Assembly: GCF_003703395.1 (NCBI RefSeq)
Contig: NZ_RDQN01000006.1
Location: 1-64,000, forward strand
Length of the DNA stretch: 64,000 nt
Origin: Pseudoxanthomonas spadix
GTDB lineage: Bacteria; Pseudomonadota; Gammaproteobacteria; Xanthomonadales; Xanthomonadaceae
Reading direction: 5' to 3'
Shown: positions 52,196 through 62,221 of the stretch, piece after piece
How positions within the stretch are numbered: position 1 is the first letter of the stretch
How the letters are laid out: each line of letters opens with the position of its first letter
Notes under the pieces: model-generated
What the model was told of the DNA's origin: nothing
The model's input: only the letters and a program-made list of their open reading frames with translations
The model's database searches: none
Program-made: the position numbers and the translations under genes

Positions 52196-53032
52196 ATGCT
52201 CAATCCCGTCGTCACCGTCATGACCAAGGCCGCGCGCATCGGGGGCAATGTCCTGCTTCGCAGCATCAACAAGCTCGACGCGCTGCACGTGGTCCAGAAG
52301 GAGCGCATGGATTACGCCAGCGAAGTGGATGCCGACGCCGAGAAGGCGGTCATCAAGGAACTGCGCCGGGCCTATCCCGAGTACGGCATCGTCGGCGAGG
52401 AAGGCGGCATCGTGCCCGGCAAGAACGGCCGCTACCACTGGGTCATCGATCCGCTGGACGGCACCAGCAACTACCTGCACGGCTTCGGCCACTACTGCGT
52501 GTCCATCGCCCTGGTGGACAACGGCGAACCGACCGACGCGGTGATCTTCGACCCGCTGCGCAACGAGCTGTTCACCGCCAGCCGCGGCGCCGGCGCCCAA
52601 CTCAACGAACGCAAGATCCGCGTCTCCGAACGCAAGGAACTGGCCGGCGCAATGATCCACACCGGCTTCCCGCCGCGCGAGCGCGCCCGGGTCGGCGCGC
52701 ACCTGGAATGCGTGCGCGAACTGCTCAACCACGCCGAGGACATCCGCCGCACCGGCTCGGCCGCGCTGGACCTGGCCTACGTGGCCTGCGGCCGCGCCGA
52801 CGCCTACTTCGAGGCTGGGGTGAAGGACTGGGACGTCGCCGCCGGCGTGCTGCTGGTGCGCGAGGCCGGCGGCAAGGTCAGCGACTTCAAGGGCGCCAGC
52901 ACCGGCCGCATGGACGGGGTCGGCCCGGAAACCCGCCAACTGATCGCTGGCAACCTGCGGGTGGCCGACGCGCTGCAGAAGGTGGTCGCCTCGTCCGGAT
53001 ACGCGGCCGCATTCAACGCCTTCGCCAGCTGA
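52196..53032 (+). CDS. suhB: Inositol-1-monophosphatase SuhB
   Basis: This 278-residue protein has the lithium-sensitive phosphatase motifs: GEEGG (metal-binding E), [15 protein letters not shown] and [19 protein letters not shown]. SuhB hydrolyses inositol monophosphate and, in E. coli, also joins the rRNA antitermination complex. The ATG at 52196 gives the standard start [16 protein letters not shown] box at 52118-52123 is a likely -10. A terminator follows at 53060. Confidence 0.95.
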   Translation: MLNPVVTVMTKAARIGGNVLLRSINKLDALHVVQKERMDYASEVDADAEKAVIKELRRAYPEYGIVGEEGGIVPGKNGRYHWVIDPLDGTSNYLHGFGHYCVSIALVDNGEPTDAVIFDPLRNELFTASRGAGAQLNERKIRVSERKELAGAMIHTGFPPRERARVGAHLECVRELLNHAEDIRRTGSAALDLAYVACGRADAYFEAGVKDWDVAAGVLLVREAGGKVSDFKGASTGRMDGVGPETRQLIAGNLRVADALQKVVASSGYAAAFNAFAS

Positions 53033-53059
53033 TCGCGGCGCTTCGTCCTGATGCATCAG

Positions 53060-53088
53060 GCCCCGGTTGTCGGGGCTTTGTTGTCTTT
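53060..53088 (+). terminator. Rho-independent terminator after suhB
   Basis: GCCCCG (53060-53065) pairs with CGGGGC (53071-53076), loop GTTGT, followed by TTTGTTGTCTTT. It lies between the convergent suhB and murD2 genes. Confidence 0.75.
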
Positions 53089-53161
53089 GGGCGAATCGAT
53101 CGCCGCGGCTGCGTGATTGGCTGCAGACAGGAGCCGACGCAAAGCAGCGCGGACAAAAAAT

Positions 53162-54550
53162 TCAGGCCACGCCCAACCCGGGAATCGCCACGATCGCCTC
53201 CGGATCAAACCCCGCGATCCGCGCGAACTCCTTGCCGCGTTCCACGTAGTCGCGGTACATGCCAAAGCTCGGCGCGCCTGGCGAGAGCAGCACCACGCCT
53301 TGCCCCCCGAGCATGGCTTCGGCCTGCTGCATCGCCGAGGCCAGATCCGGCGCGGATGAAAGCGCAAACCCACCCTGCCCCGCCACCTCTTGCAGCAACG
53401 CATGGATGCGCGGCCCGTTGGCGCCCATCGTCACGATCCCCAGCGGCGCCTGCATGCGCATGGCCTGCGCGAAGTCGTGCCAGTCCAGGCCGCGGTCATG
53501 GCCACCGACCAGCAGCGCGATGCGCTGGCCGGAAAAGCACTCCAATGCCGCCAGCGTGGCGTGCGGGGTGGTGCTGATCGAGTCGTTGACGTAGCTGATG
53601 CCATTGCGCGTGCCGAGGGTCTGCAGGCGATTGGGCAACGGCTGGAAGGTCAGCGCCGCCGGGGCCAGCGCGCTGGCCTCGATGCCGAGCGCCTCGATCG
53701 CCGCCAGCGCCGCGCACAGGTTGCCGCGGTTGTGCCGGCCTGGCAGCGGTACCGCGCGCGTGTCGAACACCTCGGCATCGCCGCGATACAGGACATCGCC
53801 GCGCAGGTGCCAGCCCTGGGCGTGGTTGAACCAGACGATGCGGCTGTGCGGCAGTTCCAGTTTCGACAGCAGCGGATCGGCGGCGTTGAGCACGGCGATG
53901 CGCGGGTGCGCTCGGGTCACCAGCGCCAGCTTGTCCTGGATGTAACGCTGCTGGCTGCCGTGCCAGTCCAGGTGTTCGGGAAACAGGTTCAGCACCACCG
54001 CCACCTCCGGCGCAACGCCACCATCGGCGACCGCGCCGGTCTGGTAACTGGAAAGCTCGATTGCCCACAACTGCGGCGCTGGCTGCGGGTCCATCACTTC
54101 CAGCAGCGGCAGGCCGATGTTGCCGGCCAGCGCGGTACGATGGCCGCCGGCACGCAGCAGGTGCGCCAGCAGGGCGGTGGTGGTGCTCTTGCCCTTGGTC
54201 CCGGTCACGCACACGGTGCGCGCCTCAGGATGCTCGCCGAACCACAGCGCGGTGCCGCCCAAAAGACGCGCGCCGCGTGCCTGGGCTTGCACCGCTTCGG
54301 CCGAATACGGGCTGATGCCGGGCGACTTGATCACCACCTCGAAGCCGCCGAGCGCTTCACCGGTGATGTCGGTGCGCGCGGTGAGCAGGCCATCGCCCAG
54401 CGCCGCAGCCTGCACGGCTTCGGCCTGGCTACAGAACAGGGTCAGCGGCAGCGATGGCAGCCGGCTGCGCAGCAGCGCATGGGCGGCGCGGCCTTCGCGG
54501 CCCCAGCCCCACAGCGCGACGCGCTGGCCTTCAAGCTGCGAAATTCGCAC
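53162..54550 (-). CDS. murD2: UDP-MurNAc-L-Ala--L-Glu ligase MurD2 (GTG start)
   Basis: This 462-residue Mur ligase has the ATP loop [30 protein letters not shown] and the C-terminal substrate domain ([17 protein letters not shown]). In Xanthomonas oryzae the MurD2 homologue adds L-Glu rather than D-Glu to UDP-MurNAc-L-Ala, and MurL then inverts the terminal residue. The direct murL neighbour, overlapping by 20 bp, supports MurD2 over ordinary MurD. The start is GTG at 54550, since no in-frame ATG is available without running into the murL frame. Confidence 0.9.
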   Translation of the reverse strand: MRISQLEGQRVALWGWGREGRAAHALLRSRLPSLPLTLFCSQAEAVQAAALGDGLLTARTDITGEALGGFEVVIKSPGISPYSAEAVQAQARGARLLGGTALWFGEHPEARTVCVTGTKGKSTTTALLAHLLRAGGHRTALAGNIGLPLLEVMDPQPAPQLWAIELSSYQTGAVADGGVAPEVAVVLNLFPEHLDWHGSQQRYIQDKLALVTRAHPRIAVLNAADPLLSKLELPHSRIVWFNHAQGWHLRGDVLYRGDAEVFDTRAVPLPGRHNRGNLCAALAAIEALGIEASALAPAALTFQPLPNRLQTLGTRNGISYVNDSISTTPHATLAALECFSGQRIALLVGGHDRGLDWHDFAQAMRMQAPLGIVTMGANGPRIHALLQEVAGQGGFALSSAPDLASAMQQAEAMLGGQGVVLLSPGAPSFGMYRDYVERGKEFARIAGFDPEAIVAIPGLGVA

Positions 54551-56021
54551 GCAGCATGTTCCACAACGCCGGCGGTACGCGGTGCTCGCCCTCAGGCTGC
54601 AGCAACGGGCCGATCTGTAGTTCGTCCGCATCCAGCTGCGGGCCGATCTCGCGATTGAAACGCGCCACCAGCGCGTCCTCGCGCCATTCCGGGCGCTGGC
54701 CCAGGGTGGCCATCGCCGCGCGCGCCTCGCGCCCCTCGCCCACGCATTCGAACGGCTTGTGGTCCTGGTATTCCAGCAGCGCGTCGAAGCCTGCGGTCTG
54801 CGCCACGTCATCCAGCAGGTTGCGGCCGAAGATGTTCAGCAGCCGCGGCTTGGGCATGAACGGCGCCAGGGCCAGGAACACGAAATGGCACTTGGGGCAC
54901 ACCCCGCACCAGCGATTGACCGGACGCTCGCCCAGGATGTGGAAGTTGCGGTTGCAGCTGGAAAAATGCGCGTCGTAGTGATCGGTCCTGGCGAACTGGC
55001 GCGCCACGGCCAGCTCGGAGAACGGACGCAGCAGCGAGTAGTAGTGCAGATCCGCTGCGACATGGCGCTGCACATGGGCGCCGAACAGCGACTCGAACGC
55101 CCAGCCCTTGGACCACTGGTGGTTCACCTCACCGGTGCCGGGAATCATGCTGCCGTAGCTGGCCGAGCGTTCGTTGGAGAACACCACCTGGTCCACCCCG
55201 CGCAGCAGCGCGGCCACGACCAGGATCGCCGAATTGATCGCAGTGACCGGGATATGCCCGTTGTAGGCGCCCTGGCGGTTGAGTTCGAACAGCTCCGGGG
55301 CGATTGCCCGGCCGATGTTGAGCGTCGGCAAGCCGGTGCGCGCGGCGCAGGCGGCGATCAGCTGCGAACTGCCGATCCAGCTCACGGTCTGGGCCACACC
55401 GGCACGGCGCAGTGCCTCGATCGACACCAGCGAATCCTTGCCGCCGCCGATGGCCACCAGCGCGTGCGCTGCCAGGCCCAGAGCAGGCGCCCCTGCCCCC
55501 GCTCCCTCGCTTGCGGGGGAGCGCTCGAAGTCGCGGCTAGCGACCGAGGGGGTGAGGGGGTTACTTGCGATGATTGACTGCGAAGCGTCCCCCTCACCCT
55601 GCCCTCTCCCCCGCTCGCGGAGGCGAGGAGGCGATTCGGAACAGGGAAAACGGATGCGCCCGTGCAGGTCCAGCCCGTTGCGATAGGCGAATTCGCCCAA
55701 GCCGTGGCGGTACACGGTTTCCAGCAACGCCGCGGTTTCCGGATCGATGGGATCGCCTTCGATCACCACCTGCGGCGGCACCGCGGCCTTGTAGTAGCTC
55801 ACCCCGGCGATCAGGTGCAGCAGGCGCACGGCGCGCTGCACGGCCTGCGCCCGCGCACCGTCCAGCGCCAACGGCGCGCCGGGGAAGCTCACCGTCTCGG
55901 TCAGCGCCGGGCCGTCATCGAAGGCGTACACCAGCCGCGCCACGCCGGTGGCCAGATCCAGCGAGCAATCGACGAAGCGGAACGCCTTGACCGCCTCGCG
56001 CTGGAACTTCAGATCAGACAT
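54531..56021 (-). CDS. murL: UDP-MurNAc-L-Ala-L-Glu epimerase MurL with internal low-complexity insert
   Basis: MurL inverts the terminal L-Glu of UDP-MurNAc-L-Ala-L-Glu to D-Glu in an ATP-dependent step, replacing glutamate racemase. This 496-residue copy has the PP-loop-like motif [20 protein letters not shown] (near 188-207), [20 protein letters not shown] and the paired-Cys segment [15 protein letters not shown]. Between about residues 127 and 177 lies a stretch with no family character ([15 protein letters not shown] and so on), caused by a REP-like element inserted in frame. The rest of the gene looks intact. It overlaps lysAC by 8 bp and murD2 by 20 bp, so the three are one operon. Confidence 0.9.
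   Translation of the reverse strand: MSDLKFQREAVKAFRFVDCSLDLATGVARLVYAFDDGPALTETVSFPGAPLALDGARAQAVQRAVRLLHLIAGVSYYKAAVPPQVVIEGDPIDPETAALLETVYRHGLGEFAYRNGLDLHGRIRFPCSESPPRLRERGRGQGEGDASQSIIASNPLTPSVASRDFERSPASEGAGAGAPALGLAAHALVAIGGGKDSLVSIEALRRAGVAQTVSWIGSSQLIAACAARTGLPTLNIGRAIAPELFELNRQGAYNGHIPVTAINSAILVVAALLRGVDQVVFSNERSASYGSMIPGTGEVNHQWSKGWAFESLFGAHVQRHVAADLHYYSLLRPFSELAVARQFARTDHYDAHFSSCNRNFHILGERPVNRWCGVCPKCHFVFLALAPFMPKPRLLNIFGRNLLDDVAQTAGFDALLEYQDHKPFECVGEGREARAAMATLGQRPEWREDALVARFNREIGPQLDADELQIGPLLQPEGEHRVPPALWNMLRANFAA
55490..55640. repeat. REP-like palindrome inserted in frame within murL
   Basis: The left hairpin GCTCCCTCGCTTGCGGGGGA lies near 55501-55520, GAGGGGGTGAGGGGG (55546-55560) faces CCCCCTCACCCTGCC (55589-55603), and a right hairpin spans about 55604-55631. 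The borders are approximate. The type recalls the C/G-run hairpin at 27401-27429. In murL it adds about 50 residues without breaking the frame. Confidence 0.75.
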
Positions 56022-58611
56022 CCAGGACCTCTTCCTTCGGCAGGCCGCGCAGGTTGTAGTGGCTGGCCATCACGTAGCCATAGGCGCCGGCATCGGCGAT
56101 CAGCATGACATCGCCGGGGGCGGTGGATGCAGGCAGCGGGCGGCGGCGGCCCAGCACGTCGCTGGACTCGCAGATGGGCCCGACGATGTCGAACGGCGCA
56201 TCGGCATCCAGGTCCAATCTGGACAGGTTCACCACGTCGTGCCAGGCGTCATACAGCGCCGGGCGCGCCAGGGTGTGCATGCCGGCATCCAGGCCGACCC
56301 GGGTGATGCCCTGCTTGGCCACCACCTGGGTGGCATGGCTCAGCAGCACCCCGGCTTCGGCCACCAGGTAACGGCCCGGTTCGATCGCCAGGCCAAAGCC
56401 CGGATAGGCGGCCTTGATCTCGGCCAGCCCCGCGCCCCAGGCCTCCAGGTCGAAGGGCTCATCGTCGGCGGTGTAGGGAATGGGCAGGCCGCCGCCGATG
56501 TCGATCACCTCCACCGTGCCGATGCGCTCGGCGATGCCGCCGAGCTCGTCGCAGACCTGCTTCCAGTGCTGGGCGGTGTCCACGCCGCTGCCCAGGTGGG
56601 CATGCAGGCCGGTGATGCGCACGTCGGTCGCGCTCGCCGCGGCGATGAAGTCATCGACGCGCTCGAACGGAAACCCGAACTTGGAATCCCTGCCGCCGGT
56701 GCGAACCTTGGCGTGATGGCCATCGCCGCGCCCCAGGTCCACCCGCAGCCACACGCTGCGGCCTTCGAACATGTCCGGCCACTGCTGCAGCAACTCCAGG
56801 TTGTCCACGGTCACGGTCACGCCCAGCGCGAAGGCCTGCGCGTATTCGGGATGCGGAGCGAAGCTGGGGGTGAACAGCACGCGCGACGGTGACAGATCGG
56901 GGAGCACTTCGAAGATGCGGCGCAGTTCGCCCAGCGACACGCACTCCAGGCCGAAGCCTTCTTCCACCAGTGCCTTGAGGATGGCCGGATGGGTGTTGGC
57001 CTTGACCGCGTAGTAGCGCCGGTCGATGGCGCCGATCGCGTTGAGCGCCCGTGCCCGTGCCCGTACCGTGGGCAGGTGGTAGACGTAGGCGGGAGTGCCG
57101 GCGGCGGCAAGCTCGATCAGGCGCGCGCGCTGGCCGCGCCACCACGGGGTTTGGCGCGGACGAACAGTACCGGCGATCTGGCGCCAGCGCGGACCGAACA
57201 CGCTGGTCTCTTCCACCGGCATCGCCCCGCTGTCGATCAGCTCGGCGTGCAGGATCGGCAGCAGGCCGTCGGCATCGGCTTCGTCGATGACGAAGGTCAG
57301 GTTGAGGTCGTTGGAGGACTGGCTGATCAGGTGCACGCGCTCCTTGCCGAAGGTCGCCCACACGTCCGAAAGCTTGTGCAGCAGCGAGCGCATGCCACGG
57401 CCGACCAGGGTGATGGCCGCGCACGGCGCGATCACCTTGACCCGGCAGATTTCGGCCAGGTCGCTGGACAGCGCGGCCAGCACGTCGGTGCTGACCAGGT
57501 TTTCCGACGGGTCCAGCGACACGGTGACGTTGGTCTCCGACGAACCGATCAGATCCACCGACAATCCGTGCTTCTTGAAACGGGCAAACACGTCGGCCAG
57601 GAAGCCGACCTGCTGCCACATGCCGATGCCTTCCATCGACACCAGCACGATCCCGTTGCGGCGGCTGATCGCCTTGACACCCGGTACGGTCAGCGCATTG
57701 CCGTCGATGCTGGTGCCCGGCAGTTCGGGGCGTTCGGTATCCAGGATCGCCATCGGCACGCCGGCATCGCGGCACGGCTTGATCGAGCGCGGATGCAGCA
57801 CCTTGGCCCCGGTGGTGGCGATTTCCTGGGCTTCGAAATAATCCAGCCGGGTCAGCAGGCGCGCGTCGGGCACCTCGCGCGGGTTGGCGCTGAACATGCC
57901 CGGCACGTCGGTCCAGATCTCCACGCGCTGCGCTTTCAGCAGCGCGCCGAAGTATGCGGCCGAGGTGTCCGAACCGCCGCGACCCAGGATCGCGGTGCCG
58001 CCGTCGCCGTGCCGGGCGATGAAGCCCTGGGTGATCAGCATGCGGTTGGACTGGGCGCAAAAGCGCGCGCGCCAGTCCTCGCTGCCGCGCGGATCGCATG
58101 ACACCGACAGGCGCTGGGCCCAGGCGCTCTGGTTGGGAATGGTCATCGCCTCCAGCCACTGCCGCGCATCGCACCAGCCGATGTCCAGGCCGCCGGCCGA
58201 CAGATACGCCGCGCCAATGGTGGAGGACAGCAGTTCGCCCTGGGCCAGCACCTCGGCCTGCCAATCCAGGGTGCGGGCGGTGGCGCGCGGATCGGCCACC
58301 AGGCTGCGCAGCACCGCCAGGCGCTGGCCCAGCACCGCCTCGGCGTCCAGTTCCAGTTCGGCCAGAAACTCGCGGTGGCGCAGTTCCAGCGCGGCCACCC
58401 GCGATGCGGCATCGGCCGCGCCATCGGCGATGGCGGTCAGTTCGTTGGTGACCCCCGACAGCGCCGAGACCACGATCAGCACCCGCGCGTGGGTGTCTTG
58501 GGCCCGTTTTTTCGCCAGCTTGCCGATGGTGTCCCAGCGATGACGGCGCGACACCGAGGTGCCGCCGAACTTGAGCACGATCCAGCGATCGTTCGGGGGG
58601 GAAGCTGACAT
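56014..58611 (-). CDS. lysAC: Bifunctional aspartate kinase / diaminopimelate decarboxylase
   Basis: This 865-residue fusion joins the first enzyme (aspartokinase, about 1-465: VLKFGGTSVSRRHRWD, GRGGSDTSAAYFGALLKA, tandem ACT domains) to the last enzyme of lysine synthesis (LysA, about 480-865: YYAVKANTHPAILKALV with the PLP lysine, GGGLPIPYTADDEPF, PICESSDVLGRRR). Such a fusion is typical of Xanthomonadaceae. It draws on meso-DAP, the peptidoglycan precursor, and is followed in the same operon by murL and murD2. The ATG at 58611 fits the kinase start. A TAGAAT box on the minus strand (58674-58669) is a possible -10. Confidence 0.96.
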   Translation of the reverse strand: MSASPPNDRWIVLKFGGTSVSRRHRWDTIGKLAKKRAQDTHARVLIVVSALSGVTNELTAIADGAADAASRVAALELRHREFLAELELDAEAVLGQRLAVLRSLVADPRATARTLDWQAEVLAQGELLSSTIGAAYLSAGGLDIGWCDARQWLEAMTIPNQSAWAQRLSVSCDPRGSEDWRARFCAQSNRMLITQGFIARHGDGGTAILGRGGSDTSAAYFGALLKAQRVEIWTDVPGMFSANPREVPDARLLTRLDYFEAQEIATTGAKVLHPRSIKPCRDAGVPMAILDTERPELPGTSIDGNALTVPGVKAISRRNGIVLVSMEGIGMWQQVGFLADVFARFKKHGLSVDLIGSSETNVTVSLDPSENLVSTDVLAALSSDLAEICRVKVIAPCAAITLVGRGMRSLLHKLSDVWATFGKERVHLISQSSNDLNLTFVIDEADADGLLPILHAELIDSGAMPVEETSVFGPRWRQIAGTVRPRQTPWWRGQRARLIELAAAGTPAYVYHLPTVRARARALNAIGAIDRRYYAVKANTHPAILKALVEEGFGLECVSLGELRRIFEVLPDLSPSRVLFTPSFAPHPEYAQAFALGVTVTVDNLELLQQWPDMFEGRSVWLRVDLGRGDGHHAKVRTGGRDSKFGFPFERVDDFIAAASATDVRITGLHAHLGSGVDTAQHWKQVCDELGGIAERIGTVEVIDIGGGLPIPYTADDEPFDLEAWGAGLAEIKAAYPGFGLAIEPGRYLVAEAGVLLSHATQVVAKQGITRVGLDAGMHTLARPALYDAWHDVVNLSRLDLDADAPFDIVGPICESSDVLGRRRPLPASTAPGDVMLIADAGAYGYVMASHYNLRGLPKEEVLDV

Positions 58612-58872
58612 GGGGGTTGGAGATCTACGAAGAGGGAGAAAAACCCGACCGCGCGGGCGGAACCGTTAATTCTAAAGGAAGCGCCCGAGCCAGCGGCCCG
58701 TGCGCGACGGAGAATGCGCGCCTCGCGTTTACCCATCGGCCAGCGGAAGACCAGGTGTGGGTCGGCGGCCTGACCCAGCCGGTGATCGAGGGTCATCTGC
58801 GCTGGTGAACGCCGGGCGTGCCGGCGGGGCGCTGCTACCCTGCACGCCTTCCACTGCCCCGATTCGACCGCC

Positions 58873-59751
58873 ATGACCAGCCGCCGCTTTTTCCAGGTCG
58901 ATGTGTTCTCCCCGCGCCCCGGCTGCGGCAATGCGCTGGCGGTGGTGCTCGATGCCCAGGGCCTGGACCAGGCGGCGATGCAGGCCATCGCCCGCTGGAC
59001 CAGGTTGCCGGAGACCACCTTCGTGTTCCCGGCCGCCGATGCCGCCAGCAGTTACCGCATCCGCATCTTCGCCCCGCACCACGAAGTGCCTTTCGCCGGC
59101 CATCCCAGCATCGGCACCGCGCACGCGGTGCTGGCCGCCGGCCTGGCGCAGCCGCGCCAGGGAATGCTGGTCCAGGACGGCATCGCCGGCCGGCTGCCGC
59201 TCAAGGTCGAAACGATCGACGGCATCGGGCGCATCGCCATCGGCGTGCCGCGCGCGCAGCTGGTCGAAGTGGTGGACGCCGCAGATGCGCGCCTGGCCGC
59301 GGCCATCGCCGGCTGGCCGCTGGGCGCGCTGCCGCCGGCGTTGATGGATGGCGGGCGCAGGTGGTGGGTGGTCGAGCTGGCTGACCAAGCCAGCCTGCGC
59401 GGGCTCAGTCCGGACTGGGACGCCATCGCGGCGCTGGCGCAAGCGAGCGCGGCGATGGGCGTGTTCGCCTACGCGCGCGTGGCAGGCAACGCCGACTACC
59501 AGCTGGCGGTGCGCGCCTTCGTCGGCAACGGCCGGCGTTTCGAGGATGCCGCCTCCGGCGCGGCCAACGCGGTGCTGGCCGCCTGGCTGGACCGCCAGGG
59601 CGCCCTGCCCGGCCAGGACGGCCGCTATGTGGCCAGCCAGGGCCGCGAAGTGGGCTTCGATGCCCTGCTGGAGCTGCGCATCGATGCCGATGGCCAGGTC
59701 TGGTCCGGCGGCCAGGTCCAGACCGTGGTCACCGGCATGCTGGACTGGTGA
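58873..59751 (+). CDS. PhzF-family isomerase-like protein
   Basis: This 292-residue protein has the PhzF lines FFQVDVFSPRPGCGNALAVV, LPETTFVFP with the catalytic Glu, FAPHHEVPFAGHPSIGTAHA, and FEDAASGAANAVLAAWL. PhzF in pseudomonads isomerises a phenazine precursor, but most family members are of unknown substrate. No phenazine genes are nearby, so I do not infer phenazine synthesis. It stands alone, divergent from lysAC. Confidence 0.92.
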   Translation: MTSRRFFQVDVFSPRPGCGNALAVVLDAQGLDQAAMQAIARWTRLPETTFVFPAADAASSYRIRIFAPHHEVPFAGHPSIGTAHAVLAAGLAQPRQGMLVQDGIAGRLPLKVETIDGIGRIAIGVPRAQLVEVVDAADARLAAAIAGWPLGALPPALMDGGRRWWVVELADQASLRGLSPDWDAIAALAQASAAMGVFAYARVAGNADYQLAVRAFVGNGRRFEDAASGAANAVLAAWLDRQGALPGQDGRYVASQGREVGFDALLELRIDADGQVWSGGQVQTVVTGMLDW

Positions 59752-59919
59752 ACTCACCCGCCCCGGCCCTGATGCGACCGCACGCTGTCCTGATGCACCT
59801 GGCGCGTGGCCGTGTTGATGCGATTTGCCCGACAATGCGCGGCACGTGGCGCTCGGCCAGGACCGTCCAACGCGCGCTTGACTGCCCACATCGGCCCGAT
59901 GGCCAGGATGACCGGCAAC

Positions 59920-61527
59920 ATGAGTGAAAACAGGCGCAAGGCCACCAGCACCATCGAGCGGGCGCTCGATGTCCTGGAGGCGATCGGCACCTCGCCCCAG
60001 GGCGTGACGTTCGCCGAGATCGCGCGCAAGGTCCAACTGCCGCGCACCACGGCCTATCGCATGCTGAGCGGGCTGATCGAACGCAACCTGGTGCGCCGCG
60101 AATCCACCCGCCGCGCCTACCGCCTGGGCTTCGGCGCGCTGCAGCTCAGCCGCGAATCGCACCCGGCCCCGGCGCTGGTGGCCGCAGCCAACATCGAACT
60201 CAACTACCTGCGCGCGATCACCGGCGAGACCACCAGCCTGTGGGTCCGCGACGGCCTGGAAGTGATCGCCCTGGAGCGCACTGGTGGCGCGCACCGCTCG
60301 CAGAGCGACACCCACGTCGGCCAGGGCCGGCTGCTGCACGTCACCGCGGCCGGCAAGGCCCTGCTGGCGGCCATGCGCACCGGCGAGCGCAACCCGCTGC
60401 TGGCGCGCCTGCCAATGACACCGTTCACGCCCAACAGCGCGACCAGTCGCGAGCAGGTCGATGCGATGATCGCCACGGTCAAGGCGCAGGGCTATGCGAT
60501 CGACGACGAGGAAAGCCGCCTGGGCGCGCGTTGCGTGGCCGCGGTGATCCGCGACATGCAGGGCGTGGTGCGTGGCGCGCTGAGCCTGTCCGGGGCGACG
60601 GTGCGCTTCACCCCCGAGCGCATGGCCCGGTTCGGCACCGAGCTGACCGAAGCGGCCCAGCGCATCGGCGAACGCCTGGCCGGCACGGTCGAAGTCACCC
60701 ACGACGACCAGGTCCAGCACGTGCCCGGCCCGGCTGCGCGCGGCGGCGACTTCGCCACCTGGTCGACGGTGCGCAACTGCTGGTACTGGGTCGATACGGC
60801 CACCGCCACCTTGCACCGCGCCCAGGACCACCAGGACTGCGTGCTGATCGCGCTGGAGGTGCAGGCGCGCAGCCTGCACGCCACCCCCAACGGCCTGGAA
60901 GTGGTGCACGAGGGCGGCATCCTGCGCCTGGATTTCGACGGCAAGGCCGTGCAACGTCCACTGGAACGTCGCGGTGGAGCCGCACCGCTGGCTGCCTGCG
61001 TACAGCCGGACGGTCGCGAATGGCAGGTCACGCCCGATCCGGCCGGCGGCTATCGCATCGCCACCTGGCTGCACACCGGCGTGGCGGTGCCGGGCTGGCG
61101 CATCGACGACCGCATCGACGCGCTGTGCTGGAACCCGCAAGGCACCCGCCTGTTCGCCGCCAGCGCCACCACCGGCACGCTTTACCAGATGCGTCCGGGC
61201 GATGCGCGCATCCGCCGCCTGGCCGTGGTGCCCAAGGCTTCCGGCGAAATTCGCGGCGTGGCTGCCGATGCGCACGGCGATGTGTGGGTGGCGCTGTACG
61301 GCGGCTGGGCCGTGGCGCGGTTTTCGGCCGAAGGCGGGATGATGCAGGAAGTGGTCGGCCTGCCGGTGGCCTGGCCGACCAGCCTGGCCGTGGGTGGGCG
61401 CGATGGCCGCCAGCTGGCCATCACCACCAGCGCCGGACCGGACGATGCCGGGGCACAGGGCGCACCGGCGCTTGAAGCAGCGGCCACCGGGCTGTACGTG
61501 CTGACCCGCCCGGCGTTGGCCAAATAG
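59920..61527 (+). CDS. IclR-type regulator fused to an SMP-30/gluconolactonase-like domain
   Basis: This 535-residue protein begins with an IclR winged helix-turn-helix (STIERALDVLEAIGTSPQGV, IARKVQLPRTTAYRMLSGLI; about 8-70) and an IclR effector-binding domain (about 80-255: ERTGGAHRSQSDTHVGQGRL; EESRLGARCVAAVIRD). From about 265 to the end it resembles a six-bladed SMP-30/gluconolactonase propeller (NCWYWVDTATATLHRAQDH, DALCWNPQGTRLFAASATTG, GVAADAHGDVWVALYGGW). The fusion suggests that the regulator senses or acts on a sugar lactone-like ligand. The ATG at 59920 is chosen; 59899 is possible. Confidence 0.88.
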   Translation: MSENRRKATSTIERALDVLEAIGTSPQGVTFAEIARKVQLPRTTAYRMLSGLIERNLVRRESTRRAYRLGFGALQLSRESHPAPALVAAANIELNYLRAITGETTSLWVRDGLEVIALERTGGAHRSQSDTHVGQGRLLHVTAAGKALLAAMRTGERNPLLARLPMTPFTPNSATSREQVDAMIATVKAQGYAIDDEESRLGARCVAAVIRDMQGVVRGALSLSGATVRFTPERMARFGTELTEAAQRIGERLAGTVEVTHDDQVQHVPGPAARGGDFATWSTVRNCWYWVDTATATLHRAQDHQDCVLIALEVQARSLHATPNGLEVVHEGGILRLDFDGKAVQRPLERRGGAAPLAACVQPDGREWQVTPDPAGGYRIATWLHTGVAVPGWRIDDRIDALCWNPQGTRLFAASATTGTLYQMRPGDARIRRLAVVPKASGEIRGVAADAHGDVWVALYGGWAVARFSAEGGMMQEVVGLPVAWPTSLAVGGRDGRQLAITTSAGPDDAGAQGAPALEAAATGLYVLTRPALAK

Positions 61528-61576
61528 GGCGCAAGCGCGCAACCCCGCCGCGGCTTGGCGATCCCGGCCGGCCCGG

Positions 61577-62221
61577 CTAGTCCTGGAGCGGGACCACATC
61601 CACCCGCACGCGGATCCGGTCGCCGGGGTGATACGCAGTGCGGGTGTGGTACTGGCGGCCGGCATATTCGTAGGTGACCTCGTAGCCGTCCACCTCGCCG
61701 TCGGCGCGCGGGTCGGCCAGCGGTTCGCACACGCGCACCGTGCCGCGCGTGGTGTGCGAATTGTCGTAGACCGATTGCCCCATCGCCGTCCCCGCTGCGG
61801 TGCCGACTGCGGTGCCGACCACCCGCCCGGTGCCGTCGCCGAAGCTGCTGCCCACCACCGCGCCCAGCACGCCGCCCAGGATCGTGGCACCCACCCGTCC
61901 ACCGGGTGTGGCCTGGGGTGTGCCATTGCCGACGGCGTCACCACCGCCTTGCGTGTAGCGCTCGTCCGCGTCGCGCTCGTAGCACTGCTGCCGGGCCGGT
62001 GGCGGCGCCACGATGATCGGGCCGACGCGTACCACCCGGGCGTAGTCCTCGTTTTCGCTGCCGCGCCGGTCACCGTAGTCACCGTCTGAGCGAAAGCTGC
62101 GTGCGTCCTCGCCCGGATCGCCATGGGCCTGGCGGTAATAGTCTGCGTAGCGCGACTGTGCCTGGGCATGACCCATGCAGGCCAGGCCAAGCAGTGCGAC
62201 GACAAGCGTGGCGCGGATCAT
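61577..62221 (-). CDS. Exported glycine-zipper (2TM) protein
   Basis: This 214-residue protein has a signal peptide (LVVALLGLACMGHAQAQ) and a glycine-zipper segment typical of the 2TM (RcnB/SlyB-like) family: VGATILGGVLGAVVGSSFGD, then VVGTAVGTAAGTAMGQSVYD. The C-terminal part (CEPLADPRADGEVDGYEVTY) is a short beta domain. Likely periplasmic or outer-membrane-associated; function unknown. The ATG at 62221 is used because the upstream extension lacks a signal. Confidence 0.82.
   Translation of the reverse strand: MIRATLVVALLGLACMGHAQAQSRYADYYRQAHGDPGEDARSFRSDGDYGDRRGSENEDYARVVRVGPIIVAPPPARQQCYERDADERYTQGGGDAVGNGTPQATPGGRVGATILGGVLGAVVGSSFGDGTGRVVGTAVGTAAGTAMGQSVYDNSHTTRGTVRVCEPLADPRADGEVDGYEVTYEYAGRQYHTRTAYHPGDRIRVRVDVVPLQD

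Noticed and set aside
58873-59751. Phenazine biosynthesis
   Set aside because: PhzF-like proteins are widespread outside phenazine pathways, and no phz neighbours exist here.
58729-62205. 1158-codon minus-strand open frame across the PhzF and IclR genes
   Set aside because: Low-complexity His/Gly/Arg translation opposite clear genes; an antisense artefact of high GC3.
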